Below, one piece after another: positions 8,209 to 14,171 of a stretch of 23,264 bases of DNA (the stretch's first letter is position 1; the number at the start of each line of letters is the position of its first letter). The notes beneath the pieces were generated by a model that searched no databases, had not been told where the DNA came from, and was given only the letters and a program-made list of their open reading frames with translations. The position numbers were made by a program, and so were the translations under genes. Source of the stretch: a virus; the IMG/VR virus record IMGVR_UViG_3300047376_000198, positions 1-23,264 of that record. One strand, given 5' to 3'.

Positions 8209-8760
8209 TTAGCTTAATGTATCTGTTGTGCATCCTTGCACTAAATCAAAATATGTAACATCTGACCCCACTACCGTAGGAAAACCAAAGGTCGTTGAAT
8301 CAACTGCTGCTACGCATATATCTACCGTACTACTTGGTGCTAAATAATGTGTAATCTCTTGATTGCCATCAAAAGCAATATAGCTTATTAATGCGGTTTC
8401 TGTTGTACTGTTATTTGTTACTCTATAGTTTTTTTGATAAGCAGCTACCACCGTTGCAGGTTGTGTTGCTTGTACTATGCAATATATTTCATCACTTGTG
8501 TCTGATGGTGGTCTATGTGTTGTTGCGTTGTATGTTACCAATACTTGTACGTTTCTTACAGTATCAACGCTAACCGTTCCAAAGCTACTTGGCTCTACAC
8601 TATGGAATGTGCCTACTGTAACTGTTGGGTTTGTAATAGTACCGTTTGCTGCAATCGTCAATCCTGATATTACTGTATCTTCACAAGTAAATCTTGGCAA
8701 TACCGCAGGTGCGGCAGGTTCTTGGTGTTCTATAAAGAAAGGACTTCTTGCTTTAATCAT
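8209..8760 (-). CDS. Tail protein with one Ig-like module (183 aa)
   Basis: Starts at ATG 8760, coupled by ATGA to the upstream neck-type gene. The leader MIKARSPFFIEHQEPAAPAV is followed by one Ig-like unit (residues 24-101, FTCEDTVISGLTIAANGTIT ... SVDTVRNVQV ... YCIVQATQPA), clearly the same module as the four tandem copies in the 523-residue surface protein, including the paired cysteines. Residues 102-183 form a second beta-rich domain (NYRVTNNSTTETALISYIAF). In position it corresponds to a major tail tube or tail-decoration gene, since it lies between neck/tail-terminator-like genes and baseplate genes. If it is the tube protein, the Ig-like module would be displayed on the tail. That is inference. 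Confidence 0.72.
   Translation of the reverse strand: MIKARSPFFIEHQEPAAPAVLPRFTCEDTVISGLTIAANGTITNPTVTVGTFHSVEPSSFGTVSVDTVRNVQVLVTYNATTHRPPSDTSDEIYCIVQATQPATVVAAYQKNYRVTNNSTTETALISYIAFDGNQEITHYLAPSSTVDICVAAVDSTTFGFPTVVGSDVTYFDLVQGCTTDTLS
8458..8691 (-). repeat. Single Ig-like module related to the 575-1501 array
   Basis: This coding segment matches the repeats of the 523-residue protein: TCEDTxISG for CxDIxxxG, GTIT for GTIT, TVGT for DIGT, EPSSFGTVSVDT for SPSSFxxVxVDT, and YCxVQATQPA for CTTTATQP. It is more diverged than the tandem copies are from each other, and it lacks the VPSGY turn, having NATTHRPP instead. Confidence 0.7.
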
Positions 8761-9269
8761 CTTGTAAATTCTATAAAGTCATCTATATCTAATGCAAACT
8801 TTTCTATTAGTTCATCAGGTAGTTTTAGATATGCGTTCTCAAATGGCTTAGTAAAAAAGAAACTTGCCCTTAGACCTTTTTTGTAAATGCTTCTTGCTAT
8901 TACATAAGTTAAGCTATTTATATTACCATCTATGCCTTTTCTTTTTATCCAACTACCTATAGATTTTCTTGCCTCTGCGTTTAGTGGCATCTTTTTGTAT
9001 TGGAATCTACTGTCCTTGCTTTTAGGATAAGTACTCTCTGCACCTTTTACACCTTCGTCTTGGTAGATACCATACTCTGCCATATAAAACTCTAAAGAAA
9101 AGCTATTAGGACTAACGTTTAAGTCGTATCCCAAACTACCATCTAAGTCCCCACTTGATGAACCTGTAATGAATTTATTATTACGGTGCCTTCTAAGGTT
9201 TCCCTTTGATTGTTTTATAATAGTATTAGCAAATGCCTCTAAGGCTTGTTTTGTTTGTGCAAAGGTCAT
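8757..9269 (-). CDS. HK97 gp10-like head-tail/tail-completion protein (170 aa)
   Basis: A 170-residue protein starting at ATG 9269 within a TAATG overlap. It resembles the HK97-gp10/tail-completion group: an N-terminal helix (FAQTKQALEAFANTIIKQSK), a central aromatic beta part (MAEYGIYQDEGVKG), and a late PFENAYLKLPDELIEKFALD helix. Proteins of that group sit at the neck and join head and tail. The placement between the chaperone/tail-terminator genes and the tail-tube-like gene agrees. Identification is by pattern and context, with moderate confidence. Confidence 0.65.
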   Translation of the reverse strand: MTFAQTKQALEAFANTIIKQSKGNLRRHRNNKFITGSSSGDLDGSLGYDLNVSPNSFSLEFYMAEYGIYQDEGVKGAESTYPKSKDSRFQYKKMPLNAEARKSIGSWIKRKGIDGNINSLTYVIARSIYKKGLRASFFFTKPFENAYLKLPDELIEKFALDIDDFIEFTR

Positions 9270-9724
9270 TAGCAGACTGTCATATCATTTACCACCATAA
9301 CGCTAAAGGTTGCAGTCCACCCTGCTAACTTATTCTCAAACCTATCTACAAATGGCTCACAAGTAACATCTTCCTGCACTTGGTATTTGTCTGTATAGCT
9401 ATCCCCTCTTTGTAGTTCGTTTATTACCCTTGTAAGTAGTGCAAGTTGTGTGTTTAATACGTCTTGTTCGTTATCGTTTCCTACAAAGGTATCCGTAACT
9501 TCATCGTTGGATATATCTACTATGTCCATTGCAAGAACTGAAATACTAAAGGTTGTGGTTTTAGTTCCTACTACTGCGTTGTTTACTATAATATGCGATA
9601 AAGGAAATATACTCTGCTTGTCTAAATCTACATCGTCAATACTTCCATAGGTAACTGTGTTTACAAATGGCTCTGCATTTAGAAGCGTTTTTAGTTTGTC
9701 TGTTACTTGGTAAAATCCTTTCAT
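9269..9724 (-). CDS. Probable tail terminator/tail completion protein (151 aa)
   Basis: Starts at ATG 9724, overlapping the TGA of the chaperone frameshift product (ATGA). The pattern is MKGFYQVTDKLKTLLNAEPF at the N-terminus, a GSIDDVDLDKQSIFPLSHI strand, then FSISVLAMDIVDI and a final beta strand ending MVVNDMTVC. An N-terminal helix followed by a beta meander with SIFPL...I resembles small tail-terminator proteins (HK97 gp10-neighbour/lambda gpU-type position). The position fits tail completion. The specific family is uncertain. Confidence 0.6.
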   Translation of the reverse strand: MKGFYQVTDKLKTLLNAEPFVNTVTYGSIDDVDLDKQSIFPLSHIIVNNAVVGTKTTTFSISVLAMDIVDISNDEVTDTFVGNDNEQDVLNTQLALLTRVINELQRGDSYTDKYQVQEDVTCEPFVDRFENKLAGWTATFSVMVVNDMTVC

Positions 9725-10463
9725 CGTTTCTTAATTAAACTCTTTTCTAATTCTATCTTTTCCTTTTCAAAAGCCAAATACATAAATGACTTGTGCATAT
9801 TTAGTTTTGTGATATTGTCAAACTTGGTAACATCGCCCTTAGCCAACCCATAGACTGACTGATACCAACCCCACTTTCTTCCAAAGCTTGACGTTGCTGA
9901 ATAGTCAGATTCCCCTCCATCTCCTTCGCTAAATATTTCAGGGTAGTTTGTAACAACTCGCTGCTTAAACTCCAAAAAAAAACAAGGCTACCCATAACTA
10001 CATCTAATGGCATATCCTTAAACTTCTCGGTGTCCTCCTTTGCGGTGTATTCTTCTATTTGGTATCTATCACCCTTTTGTAATGTAATTGGTCTGTAAAG
10101 TACCGCCATAGCCTTGTGCATTGTTTCCCAATCCGAGATGTTGTTATCAAGGTCTATGTACTCCCCTAATGTAATGTCATCTAACTTTGGAATGAACCCA
10201 TACCCTATCCCTTTTAGTTTAAAGGTTTGTATTAGTTCTGTCTTTGCATTAAAGATATTGTTTAGGTCAGATACTATACTATTGACGTATTGGTATTTGA
10301 TTCTTGCTATGTCTTTTAAATCCAGTCTGCAAAATATCTCAACCATTTTGTGTAGTAAGAAGTTACTATTTTGGTTTTCTTCTGTGTTCAGCTTTGCAAA
10401 CTTCTGATACTGCTCTAAGGTAATATCAGATAACTTTTCAGGTATGTATATATCTACTTTCAT
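9721..10463 (-). CDS. Tail assembly chaperone, long form made by -1 frameshift (GT-like)
   Basis: Joining the first 163 codons from ATG 10463 to the -1 frame after a run of nine T (9974-9982) gives a 247-residue protein. The -1 frame (255 bases incl. stop) has no ATG at its beginning; its first codon is TTG inside the T-run, and it overlaps the zero frame for 175 bases. The added 84 residues contain FGRKWGWYQSVYGLAKGDVT and LNMHKSFMYLAFEKEKIELE, patterns typical of the downstream half of siphophage chaperone pairs. In family terms, lambda gpG/gpGT-type pairs bind the tape measure during tail assembly. A sequencing indel in the homopolymer is the alternative. Confidence 0.75.
9801..10463 (-). 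CDS. Tail assembly chaperone, short form (G-like)
   Basis: A 220-residue protein read in a single frame from ATG 10463. The N-terminus (MKVDIYIPEKLSDITLEQYQ) and LDDITLGEYIDLDN segments are typical of flavobacterial-phage chaperone genes placed upstream of tail genes. After the T-run it continues 57 residues in zero frame (to MGWLRAMLPSLTISQN), and this part also looks protein-like, which argues that termination without a shift gives a real product and not a broken gene. It lies just downstream of the hairpin at 10515-10528; no clear promoter is seen between, though CATATTTG near 10492 is a one-mismatch -7-like sequence. Confidence 0.75.
   Translation of the reverse strand: MKVDIYIPEKLSDITLEQYQKFAKLNTEENQNSNFLLHKMVEIFCRLDLKDIARIKYQYVNSIVSDLNNIFNAKTELIQTFKLKGIGYGFIPKLDDITLGEYIDLDNNISDWETMHKAMAVLYRPITLQKGDRYQIEEYTAKEDTEKFKDMPLDVVMGSLVFFWSLSSELLQTTLKYLAKEMEGNLTIQQRQALEESGVGISQSMGWLRAMLPSLTISQN
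9973..9984 (-). promoter_or_regulatory. Slippery site for -1 ribosomal frameshift
   Basis: In the gene's direction the zero frame reads CTT GTT TTT TTT TGG AGT; nine T in a row contain the heptamer T TTT TTT in the ideal X XXY YYZ phase. Slipping back one base gives TTT TTG GAG, entering the frame that encodes the second half of the chaperone. No strong downstream stem was found by eye. Confidence 0.65.
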
Positions 10464-10514
10464 AATCGTATATTAATACAATAAAAATACGACAAATATG
10501 TATAAAAGAAAAGA

Positions 10515-10528
10515 GGGCATCTCTGCCC
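10515..10528 (-). terminator. Hairpin with T-rich tail, likely intrinsic terminator
   Basis: On the minus strand GGGCAGAGATGCCC forms a 5-bp stem (GGGCA/TGCCC) with loop GAGA, followed by TCTTTTCTTTT. It lies 31 bases after the stop of the 80-residue gene and 50 bases before the tail chaperone start. The short stem and interrupted T-tract suggest partial termination, lowering transcription into the tail genes. Confidence 0.6.
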
Positions 10529-10559
10529 CCTAATCCAATCAACTAAACCAAATGAAAAC

Positions 10560-10802
10560 TTATCTAAATGTTCTAAACATATATTCGTACAATTCGTTTA
10601 TCTTATCTTCTAACTGTATTGAGTTCTGTGTGTATTCTTCTTTACCCTGTTGTATGTTCTTTTGTATGTCTAAGTTAATTCTTACTTTGGATTTATAGCC
10701 ACCTCTTGTTATTGGTTTTAGCACAACAAAGAATCCATTGTCCCAACACCATTGCCTATGCAACCAAGTTCTAAAGAAGTCCTGATTTAGTTCCATATCC
10801 AA
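10560..10802 (-). CDS. Small unknown protein (80 aa)
   Basis: Starts MDMELNQDFFRTWLHRQWCW at ATG 10802, overlapping the end of the 50-residue upstream gene by 16 bases. Soluble, aromatic- and Arg-rich N-terminal half; the second half is helical and polar (NIQQGKEEYTQNSIQLEDKI). No family recognised. It belongs to a three-gene unit between the terminase and tail genes, where portal and head genes would normally be in most siphophages, but it is too small for those. A small head or regulator role cannot be told apart. Confidence 0.7.
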   Translation of the reverse strand: MDMELNQDFFRTWLHRQWCWDNGFFVVLKPITRGGYKSKVRINLDIQKNIQQGKEEYTQNSIQLEDKINELYEYMFRTFR

Positions 10803-10939
10803 AATGCTATTTTAACAAATGCAAATATGGCTGCGTAGGATGCAAGTGCAAGTATTGTAATATCTTTTATTGCCTTTTTAAAGTGCTTCCTGTTTTGTTT
10901 ATCACAAATTTCTTTTTTAATAATAATGTAATCTCTCAT
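10787..10939 (-). CDS. Small membrane protein (50 aa), unknown
   Basis: A 50-residue frame, MRDYIIIKKEICDKQNRKHF at the start, followed by a hydrophobic segment (residues ~27-49: ILALASYAAIFAFVKIAFWI). One membrane span with a basic cytoplasmic side N-terminal to it is the obvious topology. It overlaps the next gene by 16 bases and follows the hairpin at 10957-10972. Function unknown; a superinfection-exclusion or lysis-helper peptide would fit the shape, but nothing shows this. Confidence 0.7.
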   Translation of the reverse strand: MRDYIIIKKEICDKQNRKHFKKAIKDITILALASYAAIFAFVKIAFWIWN

Positions 10940-10956
10940 TGTTTTATAATTTAAAA

Positions 10957-10972
10957 GGGGCATTGCTGCCCC
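10957..10972 (-). terminator. Hairpin, possible weak terminator
   Basis: Minus strand GGGGCAGCAATGCCCC forms a 6-bp GC-rich stem with loop GCAA, followed by TTTTAAATT. The T-tract is only four bases, so termination would be weak. It lies just below the 95-residue gene's stop and 18 bases before the ATG of the 50-residue gene. The stem shares GGGCA/TGCCC with the hairpin at 10515-10528. Confidence 0.5.
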
Positions 10973-10981
10973 CTGTTGTTT

Positions 10982-11269
10982 TTATTTTATTATATCGCTA
11001 TTGTTATATGCGTCAATTATTTCTTTTTTCATAAACTTTCCTGTAGTTTGAAATATTTCCTCAACATCATTTCCCCAATGGTCTTTAACGATTTTGTATC
11101 CTATTAACTTCATTTCATTGATATGTGTTCCAACAAATTGTCCTATTTGAAACCAGAAATCTTTTGGCGATAATCTATCGGTTAGTAGAATTTGGTTTGG
11201 GTTTTGTCTTGACTTAATTGACCAAATGTAATATTTGTGTGGGTTTTTAAGTGTGTAGTTAGTTTCCAT
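10982..11269 (-). CDS. Unknown soluble protein (95 aa)
   Basis: Starts METNYTLKNPHKYYIWSIKS at ATG 11269. Rich in Lys, Ile, Asn and aromatic residues; contains KDFWFQIGQFVGTHINEMKL and ends FMKKEIIDAYNNSDIIK. No recognisable family, signal or membrane segment. It is the first gene after a good promoter (11296-11326), which starts 20-30 bases upstream, and it is closed by the hairpin at 10957-10972, so it may be expressed at a level distinct from the terminase genes. Confidence 0.75.
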   Translation of the reverse strand: METNYTLKNPHKYYIWSIKSRQNPNQILLTDRLSPKDFWFQIGQFVGTHINEMKLIGYKIVKDHWGNDVEEIFQTTGKFMKKEIIDAYNNSDIIK

Positions 11270-11295
11270 TGTGTTATTGTTTTATGTTTATGATG

Positions 11296-11326
11296 CTAAT
11301 ATATAACCTTTTTTTTAATTAACAAA
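11296..11326 (-). promoter_or_regulatory. Bacteroidota-type promoter (TTTG-N19-TATATTAG)
   Basis: Minus strand: -33 element TTTG (11323-11326), exactly 19 bases, then TATATTAG (11296-11303), a one-mismatch match to TAnnTTTG. The element start, TTTGTTAATTAAA, is identical over 13 bases to the promoter at 16112-16142. Initiation would be near 11289, about 20 bases before ATG 11269. Confidence 0.7.
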
Positions 11327-11343
11327 TAATAAACAATTTATTT

Positions 11344-12510
11344 TTAATATACATAGTATTGTCCCCTGTGTGCGTTATTTAACGTATCTGTTAATACATA
11401 CCTAAATGCATCTATGCAGTCAGGATGTTCTCCTGTTGGCTTTGGTAGCGTGTTACCATCTTTGTCTTTTGCCCATACATATCCTTGTAGTTCTCGTTTT
11501 AGATTCCTGCTTCTGCTCGTAACGTATATTTCGTTTTGGTTTATTAGGTTGATTCCAAAGTTTACACTATCCCTACCTTTTGTACAAGGGTAGATATTAT
11601 GCCCATCCCTTCTAAGCGTTTCTATGGACTTCGGTTCAGCTTGGTCAGCTATTATGTTGTCTTTTATATTATTGTGCCTTAGAAACAAGCTAACATCCCT
11701 TAGAACCGTATTAGACTTATAGAATACTTCATCAGCTATGTAGGATTCGTTCCATTTGTATAATCCTATGATTGTGGTAGGGTCTGTATATCCAAAGTCC
11801 ATACCATATGCTAATAGCCTTGCTTCGTTTGGTACTGTATCTATTTCTTTCCAATCTGGAATACATACACCTTCTAAAGAACCAGTTTCCCCTAAACCGT
11901 AAACCCTCCACCAATTAGACCAATAGGTAGATGTCTTTGCCTTATCTCTTGCTTTCTCTATTTCCTTTATTATGGTTTCAGGTAATGCATCGTTGTCTTT
12001 ATAGGTAAGTGTAATGTAGTCTGTATCTTCTTTACCTATTAGTTCCTTGTCCACCCAAAACAAACTTGATGGGTTGTAGTCTAACCATATTGTCCCTGAT
12101 GTTCTAACTGCTAATTGTGTGTAAGCATCAAAGGGTACGTTATTACATTCGTTAATATATAGGTCTGTACGTCTTGCACCTCTTAGTTTTAACGGTTGGT
12201 CAGTTGAGAAGAACTCTATGTAGCTTCCATTTGTAAAGGTGTACTTTAACGTGCTTTTATTGTATTGTGCATCTTCATACCTATTAAGACCCTTTAAGAT
12301 GCCTAAGAAGTCCTTTAAAGCACCTCTACGAAGGTGTGGTATGCTTTCAGATACTACGCTAATCTCTTTGCCTTCGTTTTTAATGGCATAGTCTATTAGC
12401 AAACAAAGTATTGATATAGTCTTAGAAGCTGAGGTGCCACCCTTAATTATTCGTATCCTACTCTGTAGCTTTCTTAGCTTGTGAAATGCAATGGTTTTCT
12501 TTACACGCAT
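11344..12510 (-). CDS. terL: Terminase large subunit
   Basis: A 388-residue packaging ATPase-nuclease that cuts concatemeric DNA and pumps it into the prohead. Walker A variant GGTSASKT at residues 24-31 (the Gly-Thr-Ser-Ala form frequent in terminase_3/PBSX-type proteins), Walker B DLYINE at 116-121 with the catalytic Glu, coupling-region TSGTIWLDYNP at 137-147. The C-terminal RNase H-like nuclease carries GMDFGYTDPT (Asp238), IIADQAEP (Asp289) and HPDCIDAFRY (Asp364/Asp367). Length is slightly short but full domain set is present. It follows the small subunit by 30 bases. Confidence 0.95.
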   Translation of the reverse strand: MRVKKTIAFHKLRKLQSRIRIIKGGTSASKTISILCLLIDYAIKNEGKEISVVSESIPHLRRGALKDFLGILKGLNRYEDAQYNKSTLKYTFTNGSYIEFFSTDQPLKLRGARRTDLYINECNNVPFDAYTQLAVRTSGTIWLDYNPSSLFWVDKELIGKEDTDYITLTYKDNDALPETIIKEIEKARDKAKTSTYWSNWWRVYGLGETGSLEGVCIPDWKEIDTVPNEARLLAYGMDFGYTDPTTIIGLYKWNESYIADEVFYKSNTVLRDVSLFLRHNNIKDNIIADQAEPKSIETLRRDGHNIYPCTKGRDSVNFGINLINQNEIYVTSRSRNLKRELQGYVWAKDKDGNTLPKPTGEHPDCIDAFRYVLTDTLNNAHRGQYYVY

Positions 12511-12540
12511 ACAAAATGCAGGTTAGGGTTGTGGTTATCC

Positions 12541-12789
12541 CTAATCCTCCATAAACAAAGGTAAGTCCTCGTTGATAGTAATGTCTTTGGTTTCTCTTGG
12601 CTTACCTGCGTAATAGTTGTAAAATAACTGGACATATTTAAAGTCTTGATTTTCTAACCCCTTCATAAGTGCCTCAAATGCCAATGGCTCTAATGGGGTA
12701 AGTCTTTCTATCAGTTGTACCTCTTCTGCTTTAGGTTTTCTACCGCCTTTATTGCCTACAGTTCCTTTATTGTTTTTTCTACCATCCAT
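12541..12789 (-). CDS. terS: Terminase small subunit (short, probable)
   Basis: An 82-residue protein starting MDGRKNNKGTVGNKGGRKPK. The Gly/Arg/Lys-rich opening followed by EEVQLIERLTPLEPLAFEAL and FKYVQLFYNYYAGKPRETKD is the usual form of short phage small terminase subunits, which bind the packaging site and recruit the large subunit. It lies immediately before terL. Its start overlaps the end of the T5orf172-domain gene upstream by 11 bases. Function assignment rests on this pattern and on position. Confidence 0.75.
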   Translation of the reverse strand: MDGRKNNKGTVGNKGGRKPKAEEVQLIERLTPLEPLAFEALMKGLENQDFKYVQLFYNYYAGKPRETKDITINEDLPLFMED

Positions 12790-13204
12790 TATTAATATAA
12801 TTTAATATATCGTACAATTCATTAATTGCTAAATTAAACCATTCTCCTTTTATACAATTCTCTTTATACTTCTTGTGTAATTGCGTCTCTATTTCAAATG
12901 CATCTTCCCTTTCACACACACATAATATCTTTAAATTAGTATTGTGTGTTTTGTAATTCTTTATTCTTTTTGCAAAATTAGTTGTATATCCAATCTTTAT
13001 TAATCCTCCTGATTCTATAAGATAAATAAAATGTGATTGTTTTTTTTCTTTTTTTACTATTTCGGACAACTGTTGTGTTGCAATGTTTTTTATAGCTTCA
13101 TTTTCAAGCAATTCTATAATAAATTTTTGACAATGTTTTTGAATGTCGTATGTTAAACCTATGCCACTTTTTCTACCTGCGTTGCGTCTTGCTCCTCCGT
13201 GCAT
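12779..13204 (-). CDS. T5orf172/GIY-YIG-like protein with terminase-small-subunit-like N-terminus
   Basis: A 141-residue protein. The first 16 residues (MHGGARRNAGRKSGIG) resemble the basic GG(A/K)...GRK opening of phage small terminase subunits. Residues ~55-135 form a T5orf172/MUG113-type domain (a GIY-YIG relative): FIYLIESGGLIKIGYTTNFA, KRIKNY, a conserved Glu in FEIETQLHKKYKE, and KGEWFNL. Sampled lines have 28/120 G+C (23%), below the structural genes. It is wedged against terS with an 11-base overlap. The likely reading is a mobile nuclease-type gene or a chimera made with a terS start. Catalysis is unproven, because several T5orf172 proteins have no shown nuclease activity. Confidence 0.75.
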   Translation of the reverse strand: MHGGARRNAGRKSGIGLTYDIQKHCQKFIIELLENEAIKNIATQQLSEIVKKEKKQSHFIYLIESGGLIKIGYTTNFAKRIKNYKTHNTNLKILCVCEREDAFEIETQLHKKYKENCIKGEWFNLAINELYDILNYINNGW

Positions 13205-13250
13205 AATTAGTTTAATTCAGTTATCTGATTCATATATATAATAAAAAAAA

Positions 13251-13328
13251 CTATTCTTTGTTAAAAAACAATGCTATTAGTAAAGCTAATATTGCAGTTA
13301 AATAAAATATAGTTATTGCTTCAAACAT
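13251..13328 (-). CDS. Tiny membrane peptide (25 aa)
   Basis: A 25-residue frame (MFEAITIFYLTAILALLIAL, then FFNKE) starting 8 bases inside the end of the SET gene and ending at a TAG. It is one strongly hydrophobic helix with a charged end, the form of many real small phage membrane peptides. The overlap start and lack of stop codons support it, but such short AT-rich frames also arise by chance. Function unknown. Confidence 0.45.
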   Translation of the reverse strand: MFEAITIFYLTAILALLIALFFNKE

Positions 13329-13620
13329 CGTACAAAGTATAATATACGGTTAGTTCTTCGTTAGCCTTTATTGGTTTAATAGTATATAGGTTGCCTATCC
13401 TGCCCTTTTTTAGTATAAAGCAGTTAGGACTATCACTATGGTTTAAAAAGCCTCCTAAGGGTGTTCTAATTAGTTCTTCTAAATAGGGGTTTATTGCATC
13501 TACTTTATGGTGTGTTATTCCTAAGTCATTTCCTGCTTCTATTTTTTCTGTAGCAAAAACTCCTTGTCCGTGTATCTTGCTTTTCTTTATAGTCAGTTCT
13601 TTAGGTAGAGGTTTATACAT
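13321..13620 (-). CDS. SET-domain protein (putative lysine methyltransferase)
   Basis: A 99-residue protein with the hallmarks of a SET domain: GQGVFATEKIEAG (residues 18-30), GGFLNHSDSPNC (56-67, the NHxxxPNC SAM/active-site segment), and NEELTVYYTLY (87-97, with the ELTxxY motif and terminal Tyr). Known SET enzymes transfer methyl from S-adenosylmethionine to protein lysines. The domain is minimal: the insert between the two conserved halves is short. It overlaps the DnaA-domain gene by 8 bases at its start. The substrate is unknown; host or phage protein methylation is a guess. Confidence 0.8.
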   Translation of the reverse strand: MYKPLPKELTIKKSKIHGQGVFATEKIEAGNDLGITHHKVDAINPYLEELIRTPLGGFLNHSDSPNCFILKKGRIGNLYTIKPIKANEELTVYYTLYDV

Positions 13621-14014
13621 TTATTAGTTTTTTAAGGTTTCTATGTTTTGTGTGTATATCTCTTAGTTCCAAAAGTACCTTTGCATATTTTCTTCTGTAG
13701 AAATCTCTGCCCTTGTATTTTTGGTTCTCCTTTTTAAACTCTCTACTTACAAGTTTGTCTATCTTTTCGTAAGTCTGCATATATCTTTCTTCGTGTTGGT
13801 CTATCCAATCTCTGTAAAGTTTTATACCGTGTAAGACCGTTGCGTGGTTCTTGCCTACTGATTTGCCTATTGCCTCCAAAGAATGCAAGGTGTATTCTCT
13901 ACATAGGTTATAGTACATTGCCCTTGTATATACTAATTCTGTTTTCCTTGAAACTTGTGTTAGGTCGTGTCCTGTTTCTGTTTCTACTATTTGTTTAATC
14001 TTGTCTATTGTCAT
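13613..14014 (-). CDS. Stand-alone DnaA C-terminal (domain IV) DNA-binding protein
   Basis: A 133-residue protein. Residues ~24-75 hold the DnaA domain IV pattern: VYTRAMYYNLCREYT, HSLEAIGKSVGKNHATVLHG and IKLYRDW. GKNHATVLH at 54-62 corresponds to the DnaA signature (DHTTVLHA-like) recognition helix. No AAA+ ATPase domain precedes it, so it cannot act as a full initiator. The C-terminal ~55 residues are a charged helix. In family terms, isolated DnaA-C domains in phages may bind origin boxes or interfere with host DnaA. It overlaps a 58-residue gene upstream by 20 bases. Confidence 0.85.
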   Translation of the reverse strand: MTIDKIKQIVETETGHDLTQVSRKTELVYTRAMYYNLCREYTLHSLEAIGKSVGKNHATVLHGIKLYRDWIDQHEERYMQTYEKIDKLVSREFKKENQKYKGRDFYRRKYAKVLLELRDIHTKHRNLKKLINV

Positions 14015-14171
14015 ATTCTATTTCTTTTATTGCTTTTAGTATTCCTGCACAAGCCTCGTAATCTTCTAAGTCCTCATACATCTTTAATGTTTTATACATT
14101 TCTTCCATACTCACACCGTTCTGAAAGTCTATTAGTGCAAGTAAGTAAAATTCTTTCATTTCTTTATTCAT
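13995..14171 (-). CDS. Small acidic protein (58 aa), unknown
   Basis: A 58-residue frame starting MNKEMKEFYLLALIDFQNGV and ending IEYDNRQD. It begins 8 bases before the end of the T5orf172-domain gene upstream and overlaps the DnaA-domain gene downstream by 20 bases, consistent with translational coupling. Acidic, helical, no membrane segment. No family recognised. Confidence 0.65.
   Translation of the reverse strand: MNKEMKEFYLLALIDFQNGVSMEEMYKTLKMYEDLEDYEACAGILKAIKEIEYDNRQD

Noticed and set aside
11732-11914. A second frame within the terminase gene
   Set aside because: Fully inside terL; the translation has no family features.
13205-13234. Eight-codon frame before the T5orf172 gene (MNQITELN)
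   Set aside because: Too short and without any support beyond its ATG and stop.
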